In this document: positions 27,716 to 36,702 of the stretch, in pieces
Layout: each line of letters begins with the position of its first letter
Numbering within the stretch: the first letter of the stretch is position 1
Source of the DNA: PoT sp049331405
GTDB lineage: Bacteria > Planctomycetota > Planctomycetia > Isosphaerales > Isosphaeraceae
Direction: 5' to 3'
Assembly (NCBI RefSeq): GCF_049331405.1
Contig: NZ_CP186274.1
Coordinates: 5,456,001 to 5,520,000, forward strand
Length of the DNA stretch: 64,000 bases
Made by a program: the position numbers and the translations under genes
The notes under the pieces: generated by a model
Database searches by the model: none
What the model was told of the DNA's origin: nothing
What the model saw: only the letters and a program-made list of their open reading frames with translations

Positions 27716-29065
27716 TCACTTGGCGGCGGCCTTCTCTTCGCCGAGCTTGTGCTCGGAGAGGGTCACGCTCTTGATCGACAGCCCGGCCTCCGTCGCCGAG
27801 GTGGTCACGTGCAGCGTGGGCAGGTCCCACGAGTCGAGGCGATGCCAGCGCTCCTGGGTCGTCTCGACGCGCTCGACCTTGCCCGAGGCCGCGTCCCAGT
27901 AATGCACGACGTAGCTCCTCGGCAGATACTGGCCGTCGCGATTCCGCTCGTTGTCCAGCACGGTGATCGTCATCTTGCGCTTACCCATCTCGCGGTTGAC
28001 GACCATGATCTGCTGGTCCTTGACGCGATAGCTCGAGCTGGACTCGCCGCCATCGAAGGTCAGGAGCCGGCCCAGCGGATGCTCCTCATCGTCGTCGCCG
28101 AATCGGAGGACCGTCTGGGTGTCGGAGTCGTCGACGCTCCTGTGCATGGCGATCGAGCCGAGCTGGCTCTCGAGCCAGGGGCGGGCCACCGGGTCATCGA
28201 CCTGCACCGAGACCGAGCCGTCTCCCCTGACGACGGCCTTGCCATCGAACGGTCGACCGTCGATCTCCCCCTTGACGTGAGCCGAGAACCCCGGGAAGTC
28301 CTTCCAGACGGCCCTCGCGGTGAGGGCGTCATTGAAGAGCTTGATCGCCTCGGCATCTCCCTTGGGATCCACGAGCGGCCAGGCGAAGGCGATGGTGGCG
28401 AACTCGCGGATCTCGTCATACGCCTTGCCCTCGTGCTGCCCTGGGGTCTTGCGCACGACGCCCGTGTATACCGAGTATCGCCCCGGCGCCGAGGGGATCC
28501 AGGTCGCGGTCCCGTCGGCTCCCGTCTTGATCTCGACGCCGGCGAGGTCGGAGTCGACCGTCGTCAGGGTGGCGTCCGGCAGCGGCTTGCCGTCCTGCAG
28601 GGCGAGGAAGCGGAGGTGATCCCCCTCGATCGTCGCCTGGATCTCGAGCGGGATCTCGGCCCGAGGCTTGAGGGCGGCGAGTTCCTCGGGACGCCCCGCG
28701 ATCGCCTTCGGATAGTGCCGTAGCAAGAATGGGGTCTGATTGGGCCGGGCCAGGACGCCGTAGACGCACTCGCCGATCACGGACAGCGACCCCGAGGACG
28801 GGATCGAGGCCCGCAGCCGATCGACCCCCTTGCGGACCATCAGGGGCTCGAAGACGCCGGGCTTGGACTGGAGCCAGAGCTTCGTCCCCGCGATCTTGTC
28901 GACGAACTTCGGGTCGCCGGCCTCCGCCTGCTCGCTGAAGAAGACGTCGGCCGTGCGACCGGCCTCGGCCATCGGACTGATCCGAATGAACAGGAAGTGC
29001 GCACGTGTTTCATGCCCCCATCCCAGGAGCAAAAGGCCGAGCAGGATTCCAAGGCGACGATTCAT
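27716..29065 (-). CDS. Exported DUF4198-like protein with C-terminal DUF3386-like domain
   Basis: 449 residues from the ATG at 29065. Signal peptide RLGILLGLLLLGWGHETRA is followed by AHFLFIRI, the mature start typical of DUF4198 proteins (some linked to metal uptake), then Ig-like beta segments (ALQDGKPLPDATLTTVDSDLAGVEIKTGADG in parts). The C-terminal 200 residues (AVWKDFPGFSAHVKGEIDG ... VVHYWDAASGKVERVE) look like DUF3386. Presumably periplasmic. Functions of both domains are poorly known; the domain names are from memory of pattern, not a search. Confidence 0.65.
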   Translation of the reverse strand: MNRRLGILLGLLLLGWGHETRAHFLFIRISPMAEAGRTADVFFSEQAEAGDPKFVDKIAGTKLWLQSKPGVFEPLMVRKGVDRLRASIPSSGSLSVIGECVYGVLARPNQTPFLLRHYPKAIAGRPEELAALKPRAEIPLEIQATIEGDHLRFLALQDGKPLPDATLTTVDSDLAGVEIKTGADGTATWIPSAPGRYSVYTGVVRKTPGQHEGKAYDEIREFATIAFAWPLVDPKGDAEAIKLFNDALTARAVWKDFPGFSAHVKGEIDGRPFDGKAVVRGDGSVSVQVDDPVARPWLESQLGSIAMHRSVDDSDTQTVLRFGDDDEEHPLGRLLTFDGGESSSSYRVKDQQIMVVNREMGKRKMTITVLDNERNRDGQYLPRSYVVHYWDAASGKVERVETTQERWHRLDSWDLPTLHVTTSATEAGLSIKSVTLSEHKLGEEKAAAK

Positions 29066-29460
29066 CGATGCGTCCTCAAGGGGGGATCGGGATTTCCAGG
29101 GGCCCGACGAGCGGTCCATCCCTCGGTTTTATCAGCGCGAGGGCGAGAAGGCGAAGGACAACCCGGCGACCGGCCCTCCGAAGGACATGAACCGGGATCT
29201 CGGCCGCTGGCCCAACAACAAAAGAACACCAGTGGACAAATCACCAGACTCACCAAATTATGATCTACATCAGGCGAGATTTTGTACGGACTCGGATGGG
29301 TGGACTGATGTTATCGTCGATCCGAATGTGGTAGGCTGGTGGGGTAATTCGCCTTGGAATCGTCGAGCCGAGGGCGTCGCGCGGGGCCTGGCGACATCGA
29401 GCGATTTCGAGATGTTGACGCGGACGGACGATCGATCCCCGTAGGGAATGGAAGAAAACC
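29066..29460. other. Divergent promoter region
   Basis: 395 nt between a leftward exported protein and a rightward hypothetical gene. No gene is supported. The stretch 29210-29300 is AT-richer than its surroundings and is the likeliest promoter zone. GTAGGGAATGG at about 29440 may be the ribosome-binding region of the rightward gene. Confidence 0.35.
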
Positions 29461-30234
29461 ATGCTGGATGGAGACCACGGGTCGGCTCGCGGGTCGGGCT
29501 ACGACTCGGCCGTCGCCGACCGCGGGCGCCAACCCCTCAATGGGGGGTCCGATCCCGACGCGGCGGGGTGGGTGATCGAGACGGTGGTCAGCCCGTTCCA
29601 CTGCCTCTACCAGGACGCGCTCCACTTCCACTCGCAGAGCCAGCTCAGGCTCCAGCGCTCCGAGAGCGAGGCCAGCCGCCTCGCCCGCGGCGCCCTGCTC
29701 CTCTACATCTCGAGCGCCGAGGCCCTCGTGCATCAGGCCGCCGTGGAGCTCGGCCGACCCGAGTTGACGGCCCTGATCGCCGACCCGACGCGGCCCCTGC
29801 CCCTCGCCGAGACCTGGCGGCTCCTCCCGGCCGCGATCGCCGACGGCACCGTCGGCTCGATCGACCCCGACACGCCCCCCTGGCCCCAGTTCGCCGAGTT
29901 GCTCTCGCTCCGGAACTCGTGGACCTACCCCGGCCCCGCCGCATCCCGACGCGCCTACTATCGCTCGCCGCGTCGCGACGGGGTCTATGAACCCCTGGAA
30001 TCACGCCAGGTTCCCCCCGGCCTCTCGATCCCGCCCGAGAGCCTGCGCTACCCCAGGACCGGCCTCCCCCGCGACCCGTACGCCCTCCGGCCCCAGCACC
30101 TCGACACGGCCCGGGGCATCCTCGACGCCGCCATCGAGGCCCTCGACCGCCGCCTCGGGGGCATCTTGACCCGAGGCCAGCGCCATCGCAAGGAGCCCGT
30201 CCGCGTCATCCACCCGCCGAACCAGCGCGCCTGA
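29461..30234 (+). CDS. Hypothetical protein
   Basis: 257 residues, soluble, without signal peptide. The central region about 60-100 is helical (QSQLRLQRSESEASRLARGALLLYISSAEALVHQAAVELG) and could be a HEPN-like or RiboL-PSP-type helical domain, but no catalytic motif was found. The C-terminal part is Pro/Arg rich. Codon usage matches neighbours. Not recognised. Confidence 0.55.
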   Translation: MLDGDHGSARGSGYDSAVADRGRQPLNGGSDPDAAGWVIETVVSPFHCLYQDALHFHSQSQLRLQRSESEASRLARGALLLYISSAEALVHQAAVELGRPELTALIADPTRPLPLAETWRLLPAAIADGTVGSIDPDTPPWPQFAELLSLRNSWTYPGPAASRRAYYRSPRRDGVYEPLESRQVPPGLSIPPESLRYPRTGLPRDPYALRPQHLDTARGILDAAIEALDRRLGGILTRGQRHRKEPVRVIHPPNQRA

Positions 30235-30243
30235 ATCAAGAAT

Positions 30244-30282
30244 CAGGGGCGCGTCTTTCCCATCGACACCGCGGCGCCCCTG
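30244..30282. terminator. Possible terminator hairpin
   Basis: CAGGGGCGC pairs with GCGCCCCTG (9 bp, 21-nt loop) just after the stop of the hypothetical gene at 30234. No U-tract follows, so termination is uncertain. Confidence 0.35.
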
Positions 30283-30322
30283 GTCTGATGCGGTCAGCCA
30301 ATCCTCCCCGGAGTGCCGCCCG

Positions 30323-30688
30323 ATGAGCTTTCATGAGCGCCTCCGGCCCGGATTCTCGCTACTCCTGACGCTCTTACTCGCTCTCCCCGCCTGCTCGGGC
30401 CCCGAGGAGAGTGGCCTTGCCGACGCCGCTCATGACATCGCGGCGGGAACCCTTCGATTGAAGTCCTACGGCCTGCCGGCCGCCTGGCATCCCGAATACG
30501 CACGCCTCATGAAGCAGCGTTTCGGGGTGACGGTCCAGGGCGTCGCCGGCTGCGATGTCAACGAAGGCCTCCGCAGGTCCGTCGACGCCTACAACGACCG
30601 TATGGAGCGCGAGATCATCCGGCGATTCGGCCTCCCCGCCTATCGAGCCATCGAAGCCGAGGCCCAGCAGGCTCCGGGCGGGCGATAA
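30323..30688 (+). CDS. Small lipoprotein
   Basis: 121 residues. Lipoprotein signal with lipobox LPAC (Cys about 24). The mature part has one recognisable stretch (YGVTVQGVAGC-like: FGVTVQGVAGCDVNEGLRRSVDAYNDRM) and ends in an Ala/Gln-rich tail. Small exported proteins of this kind are common in planctomycetes. No function assigned. Confidence 0.6.
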   Translation: MSFHERLRPGFSLLLTLLLALPACSGPEESGLADAAHDIAAGTLRLKSYGLPAAWHPEYARLMKQRFGVTVQGVAGCDVNEGLRRSVDAYNDRMEREIIRRFGLPAYRAIEAEAQQAPGGR

Positions 30689-31857
30689 TCCGCCTTCCGC
30701 ATCTCTCCAATTCGCACATTCTTATTATTCATATTTTCGACAATATATACGACAACCTCTCTGAATGACTCAGAGCTCGGCCGACCGGCATCCGGGTCAC
30801 CATGCCATGACCACGCGCCTCGCATGAGGAGCCAGGGATAACTTCATCGAAGCCTGAGACCCAGCAGGCACCACGTTCGATCTCAACCAAGTTTTCGTTC
30901 TTACATTTGCATATTAGCTAATCGCAATCGGGTTGGACGTCTAAAGAAGCTCGCCCCTTCATCTGGCCATGGTCTTCCGCTCATTGAGGGCGACCGGCGG
31001 ATCACTTTACTTTCTCGCCATGGAGCGGATCTGCAAGAGTCACCGCTGTGGCCACGTCTTTTTCTTCGTCGTATTCAACACCATGAACATAGCGAGGAAA
31101 CCCAAGGCAGTTCTCTCATTCCGCCAGCAACTTGCCAATAACATTAAAAGTGTTTTTGTTTATGAATTTTTATCAGTTTACCTCTTCTCGTTATTCCCCT
31201 TTTCGAATCAATCTTCCAGCGGTTTCGTCGGAACCGAACTGAAAACGAGTCAGAGAATCCCCTTGCCGAACTTCGACGAATCCCTCCCATAAATCAGCCC
31301 CACCACACATCCAATTTTCTTCATTTCTTCTGCGACCTTGTGACCAAACGACCTTCATCGTGCGAGATCTTGCCCGCGCCGATGTCTCCCCAGGCGCATC
31401 AAGTCCCACTCGTCCGCGATTATGGCGGCTCGCAGGCCAGACATTGGCGTGTGATTTGCTAAAGATGGTCGACGGCCGCGAGATCCCACGGCGCTCGCGA
31501 TCGAGTACCATCCTCGCGCATCGCCGGCGGCGACCTCAACCTTATTTTCAAGCCGGTTGCCGGGTCGGATCGGATTGGGAGCGACATCGAAATTCATTCG
31601 ATCGCTCATAATCTTGCGGCTTTGCATGAAGCCATGAACGACGGGACGCCCTGCCCTCGCCGCGGACGTCAGTCGACACGGTCTCGCCTTGGAGCGAGCC
31701 ACTCGGGACCTTACGCAGGATCCGCGTGACTCACCGAACGTTTGGTGCCAGGCCCTGTGCCGAACTCGCATCGATTCCATAAATGAAAGCCTGGCGACAG
31801 CCTTCCGCCACGACCTGGATGGCTGACACGCGACGGCTTATCGTGGAGAATCCACAG
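30689..31857. other. Long AT-richer gap without supported genes
   Basis: About 1.17 kb. Composition is clearly AT-richer than the neighbours at 30700-31350. Open frames exist here (for example one of 107 codons at 30969) but their translations look random and lack conserved motifs or good ribosome-binding sites. I see no inverted repeats that would mark an insertion sequence. It may be decayed DNA or contain regulatory RNA; GTGGAGAA at about 31843 is the ribosome-binding site of treZ. Confidence 0.45.
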
Positions 31858-33837
31858 ATGAGTGGAGTGTTGGAGCAGGAACCAAAGTCAAGAAAAGAAG
31901 CAACTTACCCCGGCAAGGATAATCCATTGCCCGAAAACGCGAACCGCCCTTCCTTATCACTGGGTGCCGCCGTATTACCCGAAGGCGGGGTTCGGTTTCG
32001 AGTGTGGGCGCCTAAGTGCCAGGCTGTGGACGTCCTCATCTACGGCGGGCCGGGATCGGGCGAGCAGGGAGACGGAAACCCCGTCGCATTCCCCCTGTCC
32101 GCCGCCGAGGGAGGCTACTTCGCGGGCGAAATCGGCTCGGCGGGCCCCGGAACCCTCTACCGCTACCGACTCGACGGCCGCGACGCCTTCCCCGACCCGG
32201 TCTCGCGCTTCCAGCCCGAGGGCCCCCACGGCCCCTCCCAGGTCGTCGACCCGACGACGTTCGCCTGGACCGACGCCGAGTGGACCGGCCTCCAGCTCAA
32301 GGGGCAGGTCATTTATGAATTACACATCGGCACGTTCACGCAGGAAGGCAACTGGGACGCCGCCGCGCGTCAGCTCGCCGAGTTGAAGGAGTTCGGGATC
32401 ACCTGCATCGAGGTCATGCCCGTCGCCGAGTTCGTCGGCCAGTTCGGTTGGGGCTATGACGGCGTCGACCTCTACGCCCCCTATCATGTTTATGGCTCCC
32501 CCGACGCCTTCCGCCGCTTCGTCGACGAGGCGCATCGGCTGGGCCTTGGAGTGATCCTCGACGTCGTCTACAACCACCTCGGCCCCGACGGCGCGTACCA
32601 CCGCCAGTTCTCCGACAACTACTATCACCAGGTCCGCGACAAGACGGAGTGGGGCGACGCCCTCAACTTCGACGGCCCGCACTGCGAGCCCGTGCGCGAG
32701 TTCTTCGTCGCCAACGCCGGCTACTGGATCGAGGAATTCCACCTCGACGGGCTCCGCCTCGACGCCGTCCATGCCATCCACGACCACTCGGACGAGCATA
32801 TCGTCGCCGCGATCTCGCGACGGACGAGGGAGTTGGCCCGGGGCCGCTCGATCCTCCTGATCGCCGAGGATGATGCCCGCGACGTGATCCGGACCAGGGA
32901 ACTCGAGCGCGGCGGCCAGGGGCTCGACGCCCAGTGGAACGACGACTTCCACCATAGCGCGGTGGTGGCCCTCACCGGCCGCGCCGAGGCTTATTACTCC
33001 GACTTCCAGGGGACCCCGCAGGAGCTGATCTCCTCGATCAAGTGGGGGTTCCTCTTCCAGGGGCAGTACTCGCGATACCTCAAGCAGCCCCGGGGAACGT
33101 CGACCTTCGGCCTGCCCGCCGCCAACTTCGTCACATTCCTCGAGAACCACGACCAGGTCTCGAACTCGGCGCGCGGCGACCGCCTCCACACCCTGACCGG
33201 CCCCGCCGAGTTCAAGGCGATGACCGCGGCCTGGCTGCTCGCTCCCGGCACTCCCATGTTCTTCCAGGGGCAGGAATTCGGGGCGTCGAACCCGTTCCTC
33301 TATTTCGCCGATCACGTCGAGGAGCTGGCCGAACTGGTCCGCAAGGGCCGCCACGAGTTCCTGGCCCAGTTCCGGAGCATCACGCACCCGGACCTCGAAG
33401 CATACCTGCCCGACCCGAGAGATCCGAAGACGTTCACGTCATCCAAGTTGGATCTGTCGGAGCGTAGCTCGCACGACGGGCTCTACACGCTGCATCGCGA
33501 CCTGCTCAGGCTGAGGCGTGAGGACCCGATCTTCCAGGCCCAGAACAGCGAGCGAATCCACGGCGCGGTGATCGGCCCCGAGGCCTTCGCCCTCCGCTAC
33601 TTCGGGGAAGGTGACGACTGCCGGCTCGTGGTGATCAACCTCGGCCGCGACCTCTACCCGAACCCGACGCTCGAGCCGCTCCTGGCCGCCCCCCTCGGCA
33701 AGCGCTGGGAGATCCTCTGGTACTCCGAGCATCCGAGTTACGGCGGCTGCGGCGCCCCGCCGGTCGAGACCAACGACGAATGGCGGCTCCCCGGCCGCAC
33801 TGCCCTCGTGCTCGCCCCTGCTCCGCTACCCGAGTGA
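31858..33837 (+). CDS. treZ: Malto-oligosyltrehalose trehalohydrolase
   Basis: 659 residues. N-terminal beta-sandwich (GVRFRVWAPKCQAVDVLI), GH13 barrel from YELHIGTFTQEGNW, conserved VMPVAEF and GYDGVDLYAPYHVYGSP, nucleophile Asp in GLRLDAVHAI, acid Glu in IAEDD and transition-state Asp in LENHDQVSN. It hydrolyses maltooligosyl-trehalose to release trehalose in the cytoplasm, normally with TreY, which is not in the window. I start at the ATG at 31858, with GGAG 9 nt upstream; earlier in-frame ATGs lack homology. Confidence 0.92.
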   Translation: MSGVLEQEPKSRKEATYPGKDNPLPENANRPSLSLGAAVLPEGGVRFRVWAPKCQAVDVLIYGGPGSGEQGDGNPVAFPLSAAEGGYFAGEIGSAGPGTLYRYRLDGRDAFPDPVSRFQPEGPHGPSQVVDPTTFAWTDAEWTGLQLKGQVIYELHIGTFTQEGNWDAAARQLAELKEFGITCIEVMPVAEFVGQFGWGYDGVDLYAPYHVYGSPDAFRRFVDEAHRLGLGVILDVVYNHLGPDGAYHRQFSDNYYHQVRDKTEWGDALNFDGPHCEPVREFFVANAGYWIEEFHLDGLRLDAVHAIHDHSDEHIVAAISRRTRELARGRSILLIAEDDARDVIRTRELERGGQGLDAQWNDDFHHSAVVALTGRAEAYYSDFQGTPQELISSIKWGFLFQGQYSRYLKQPRGTSTFGLPAANFVTFLENHDQVSNSARGDRLHTLTGPAEFKAMTAAWLLAPGTPMFFQGQEFGASNPFLYFADHVEELAELVRKGRHEFLAQFRSITHPDLEAYLPDPRDPKTFTSSKLDLSERSSHDGLYTLHRDLLRLRREDPIFQAQNSERIHGAVIGPEAFALRYFGEGDDCRLVVINLGRDLYPNPTLEPLLAAPLGKRWEILWYSEHPSYGGCGAPPVETNDEWRLPGRTALVLAPAPLPE

Positions 33838-33946
33838 TCCGCAGCGGATACGGCTCCAGCGCAGGAGACCAGATCGCCCGGCCTACCCCCGGATCGTCCT
33901 CGCGACCTCGGGTTCGCCGGGCGATGGGCGTTAATCTTTCGGATCG

Positions 33947-34516
33947 TCAGGCCGCCTTCGAATCCTTCGAGGACGACGACTGGACGCTCGCCAAAAGGAT
34001 GGCGATGGCCATCAGCACGGTCAGATAGAAGACAAAAAGCCCGGCCGGATCGTCGGCCTGCTCGGCGCCGGGAGAGGCGGCCGGTACGGATCCCGGAAAC
34101 GGGAACGCCTGAACCGAATCGCTCGAAGGATCGACGTCGAGGACGATGGGGGCCGATGAATTCCCGAGCAGATCGTCGAGGAGGCTCGCGAGCGGGACGT
34201 CTCTTCCCGTATAAGGGCCGCGGCAGACTTCTCCCTTGAACAGGAGACGCTCAACCCGAACGGGCGGAAACGTCGCCCGCAAGCGGTCGACGGCGTGCTT
34301 GACCCGCGAATGGCCGAGTGCCTGCCCGCAGGTGGGGAAGGATGCGAACCAGTGGTCGGGGCGCTTGGCGATGAGTTGCTTGCGACAGCGCTCGGCGATG
34401 ACCGCGTCCTCGGGGCCGCTCTCGGCCACGGCCAGCGTCATGAGGGCGTCACGCACCGTTCGACGGCCATCGCGTTCGGCCAACCAGGCGAGCCGCAAGA
34501 ATTGCTCGGCCGACAT
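33947..34516 (-). CDS. Hypothetical protein with C-terminal membrane anchor
   Basis: 189 residues. AGGAG 8 nt before the ATG supports this start. The N-terminal half is helical and soluble (EQFLRLAWLAERDGRRTVRDALMTLAV); residues about 160-180 are a transmembrane helix (GLFVFYLTVLMAIAILLASV) followed by a short Ser-rich tail. It looks like a tail-anchored protein facing the cytoplasm. No family recognised. Confidence 0.6.
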   Translation of the reverse strand: MSAEQFLRLAWLAERDGRRTVRDALMTLAVAESGPEDAVIAERCRKQLIAKRPDHWFASFPTCGQALGHSRVKHAVDRLRATFPPVRVERLLFKGEVCRGPYTGRDVPLASLLDDLLGNSSAPIVLDVDPSSDSVQAFPFPGSVPAASPGAEQADDPAGLFVFYLTVLMAIAILLASVQSSSSKDSKAA

Positions 34517-34935
34517 ACTCGATCTCCTCCCTGCATCCATCGACCCAACCCGATACGCCCGAGCCCCATGCCCTCGGTTCAAGCAAACCCATCAAGCCAC
34601 GCCTCAACCCTTTCGGACTGAACTCGGCCAGTCACGCAACGTCACGGCTCGCACCATCGCGATCGGCGAGGGTCCTGAACTTTCCACACACGACTCGTCG
34701 TCAGGCAGGGCCGATCTCGAAAGACAACGGCGTGGAACCTCCTGCTTACCGGGAGTAGCAGCTTGATCCAGCTCTCTCATTGTCTCCCATCGGCGTTTGA
34801 TGCCACGATCTTTCCTCAATCTCCCAACCCCCCAAAACCACCTGGATTCCGAGTGTTAGAAATGGGGTTTCCGATCGCCGGGAGGGACCACTATGCTTTG
34901 AGCGGCACCTTGAACCCCCGCGGAGTTTCGGTCTG
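34517..34935. other. Divergent intergenic region
   Basis: About 420 nt between a leftward tail-anchored protein and the rightward glycosyltransferase. No gene or strong hairpin seen. It should hold promoters for both. Confidence 0.35.
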
Positions 34936-36084
34936 ATGCGAATCCTGCTGGTGACCTCGTTCCCGATCCCCGGAACCTACGACGGCACGGCGATGCTGCC
35001 GATCAAGATCATGCGGGCGTTGAAGTCCCGCGGGATCGATGTCGTGATCGCCTACCTGAAGCTCCGCCCGCCCTTCGGGGGGATCAAGCGCGAGGAGTTC
35101 GAGGGGACCCCGCTCTACACGCTGGCCCCCGGCTCGTGGGGCCGAGGCCTGCGTCAGATCGCCAAGCAGTTCCCCTTCGACCTCGTCCACGCCCAGCACT
35201 ACGGCGGGGCCACGCGGAGCTTCTTCGCCTGCCACCGCAACCGCTGGCCGATGGTCTACGAGATCCACTCGCTCCTCGGCGACGAGGTGGAGCGAAGCCG
35301 ACTCGGCCGCGGCCCGGTCTTCCGGATCTATATGAAGCTCGAGCGTGCCGTCTGCCGCCACGCCGCCGCGGTCATCACGCTGGGCGAGCCGGTCAAAAAG
35401 GTCGTGATCGAGGAGAAGAAGGTCCCGAGCGAGCGCGTCTCGGTGATCTACCCGGGGATTGACCTCGGCGAATTCGAGCGGCCGAGCGACCCGGTGACGA
35501 TCCCCGGCGTCGGCCCCGAGCATAAAGTCATCATGTACGTCGGGAGCATCGTGCATCCCAACCAGGGAGTCCCGATCCTGATCTCGGCCCTCCCCCAGAT
35601 CTTCGCCGAGTGCCCCGACGCCCGCTGCGTCCTGGTCGGTGGTCCCGCCGAGGCCGGCGGGACCTATCGCGAGGAACTCGGCATCTACGGCGACCGCCTC
35701 GTCGTGCTGACCGACCAAACCCCCGCGCAGGTCGTTGCCCTCTCCCGACGCGCCGACGTCCTGGTCCACCCCCGCCTCGCCTGCCGCGAGAATTACTCCG
35801 TCCAGAGCAAGATCGCCGTCTACCTCGCCGCCGGCCGCCCGATCGTCGCAACGGATTTCGGCGACTATACCAAGATCCTCGGCGAGACCGGCGCCGGCTA
35901 CCTGACCGAGGTAGCCCCCGCCCCGCTCGCCCAGGGCATCCTGAAGGTCCTCGGCGACCCCGACCTCTCCTCCCGCCTCTCCGCCGCGACGATCCCCGTC
36001 GCCCACGAGTACTTCGGCATGGAGCGTAACATCGACCGCTACCTCGACGTCTACCACCAGGCCCTCGCCGACGGCCCCCGCTAA
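34936..36084 (+). CDS. Glycosyltransferase family 4 protein
   Basis: 382 residues with GT-B layout. N-terminal domain begins MRILLVTSFPIPG and contains FDLVHAQHYGG; C-terminal domain begins near VIMYVGSIVHPNQG and carries the GT4 donor-site region RENYSVQSKIAVYLAAGRPI. It transfers a sugar from a nucleotide-sugar donor with retention, typically in cell-surface polysaccharide synthesis. No polysaccharide cluster surrounds it. It is the last host-like protein gene before tRNA-Thr. Confidence 0.85.
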   Translation: MRILLVTSFPIPGTYDGTAMLPIKIMRALKSRGIDVVIAYLKLRPPFGGIKREEFEGTPLYTLAPGSWGRGLRQIAKQFPFDLVHAQHYGGATRSFFACHRNRWPMVYEIHSLLGDEVERSRLGRGPVFRIYMKLERAVCRHAAAVITLGEPVKKVVIEEKKVPSERVSVIYPGIDLGEFERPSDPVTIPGVGPEHKVIMYVGSIVHPNQGVPILISALPQIFAECPDARCVLVGGPAEAGGTYREELGIYGDRLVVLTDQTPAQVVALSRRADVLVHPRLACRENYSVQSKIAVYLAAGRPIVATDFGDYTKILGETGAGYLTEVAPAPLAQGILKVLGDPDLSSRLSAATIPVAHEYFGMERNIDRYLDVYHQALADGPR

Positions 36085-36120
36085 GCCCCACAATCCGCAA
36101 CCTCGATTTTGCAGTATACC

Positions 36121-36149
36121 TTGACACTCCGCGGTCTCATACCTATTAT
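36121..36149 (+). promoter_or_regulatory. Promoter of tRNA-Thr
   Basis: TTGACA at 36121-36126, 17-nt spacer, TATTAT at 36144-36149, followed 11 nt later by the tRNA. A near-consensus sigma-70 promoter. Confidence 0.8.
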
Positions 36150-36160
36150 AAGGCCTCTTC

Positions 36161-36233
36161 GCCATCGTAGCTCAATCGGCAGAGCACCGCTTTCGTAAAG
36201 CGGGGGTTGGTGGTTCAACTCCACTCGATGGCT
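36161..36233 (+). tRNA. tRNA-Thr (CGT)
   Basis: Full cloverleaf by eye. Acceptor GCCATCG pairs with CGATGGC; D-stem GCTC/GAGC; anticodon stem CCGCT/AGCGG with loop TTCGTAA, giving anticodon CGT (reads ACG); T-arm GGTGG-TTCAACT-CCACT; discriminator T at 36233. CCA is not encoded. It stands between host genes and the phage-like block, a common integration site, though the att sites cannot be checked here. Confidence 0.93.
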
Positions 36234-36286
36234 CTTTCATCGGCTCCACGATCTTGGGATTGTCGAGTCCACATACAAACACTCCA

Positions 36287-36315
36287 TTGACGTATACTAC
36301 GGTATACGATAAAAT
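36287..36315 (+). promoter_or_regulatory. Strong rightward promoter with operator palindrome in the spacer
   Basis: TTGACG at 36287-36292, exactly 17 nt, then TAAAAT at 36310-36315. The spacer is almost filled by a palindrome, CGTATAC-TACG-GTATACG (36291-36308). A dimeric repressor bound there would block RNA polymerase. It drives the candidate small RNA that ends at 36394. A GTATAC half-site also lies at 36114-36119, upstream of the tRNA promoter. Confidence 0.7.
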
Positions 36316-36320
36316 GGGGC

Positions 36321-36394
36321 GACTTTGACGGAGCATGCCTTTCGCGGGGCCCCCGAGTGCAACTTTCTCAGGGTGTGAACTCGGGGGCCCTTTT
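36321..36394 (+). ncRNA. Candidate antisense small RNA for the replication operon
   Basis: Predicted transcript of about 74 nt, from the promoter at 36287-36315 to an intrinsic terminator formed by GGGCCCCCGAGT (36347-36358) and ACTCGGGGGCCC (36379-36390) plus TTTT. The 20-nt loop contains AACTTTCTCAGGGTGTGA (36361-36378). The same 18 bases occur at 39251-39268 in the leader of the oppositely transcribed replication operon, so the two RNAs are perfectly complementary over that length. Stem bases differ between the two sites; only the loops match. This is inference from sequence. Confidence 0.6.
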
Positions 36395-36448
36395 GCCCGC
36401 CAGACGGTCCCACCAAATACATTCGCTCCCCAGAAATACACAGGGGGG

Positions 36449-36702
36449 GCGCTGACAAAACTCAAAAACGGACTTAACCCGTTGCGAGTTCTGGTGTTCC
36501 GCCAAAAACATAGCGCTGACAAAACTCAAAAAAACGCTGACAAAACTCCCCGACGAAGGGTTTTTCGGGGGCGTCTGACGCATGTCAAACGGCCCCGAAA
36601 TGGAGTTTTGTCAACGTTTTTTTGAGTTTTGTCAGCGCTCGTTTTTCGAGCTAAACCTTAGCCTAATCGAGACTTAAGCTCGTTTTTTAGTTTTGTCAGC
36701 GC
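36449..36702. repeat. Iteron array and large inverted repeat next to the replication gene (candidate origin)
   Basis: Six copies of a GCGCTGACAAAACT-like unit: rightward at 36449, 36513 and 36534; inverted at 36602, 36616 and 36683, the last inside the 3' end of the replication gene. Copies 2-3 and 4-5 form an inverted repeat of about 37 bp (36513-36549 and 36602-36638) with one mismatch. The spacer contains a further TTTCGGGG/CCCCGAAA pair. A-tracts follow several units. Such arrays near a Rep-like gene often are replication origins or Rep autoregulatory sites. Confidence 0.65.

Noticed and set aside
30969..31292. 107-codon frame in the AT-rich gap
   Set aside because: Translation looks random and there is no convincing ribosome-binding site.
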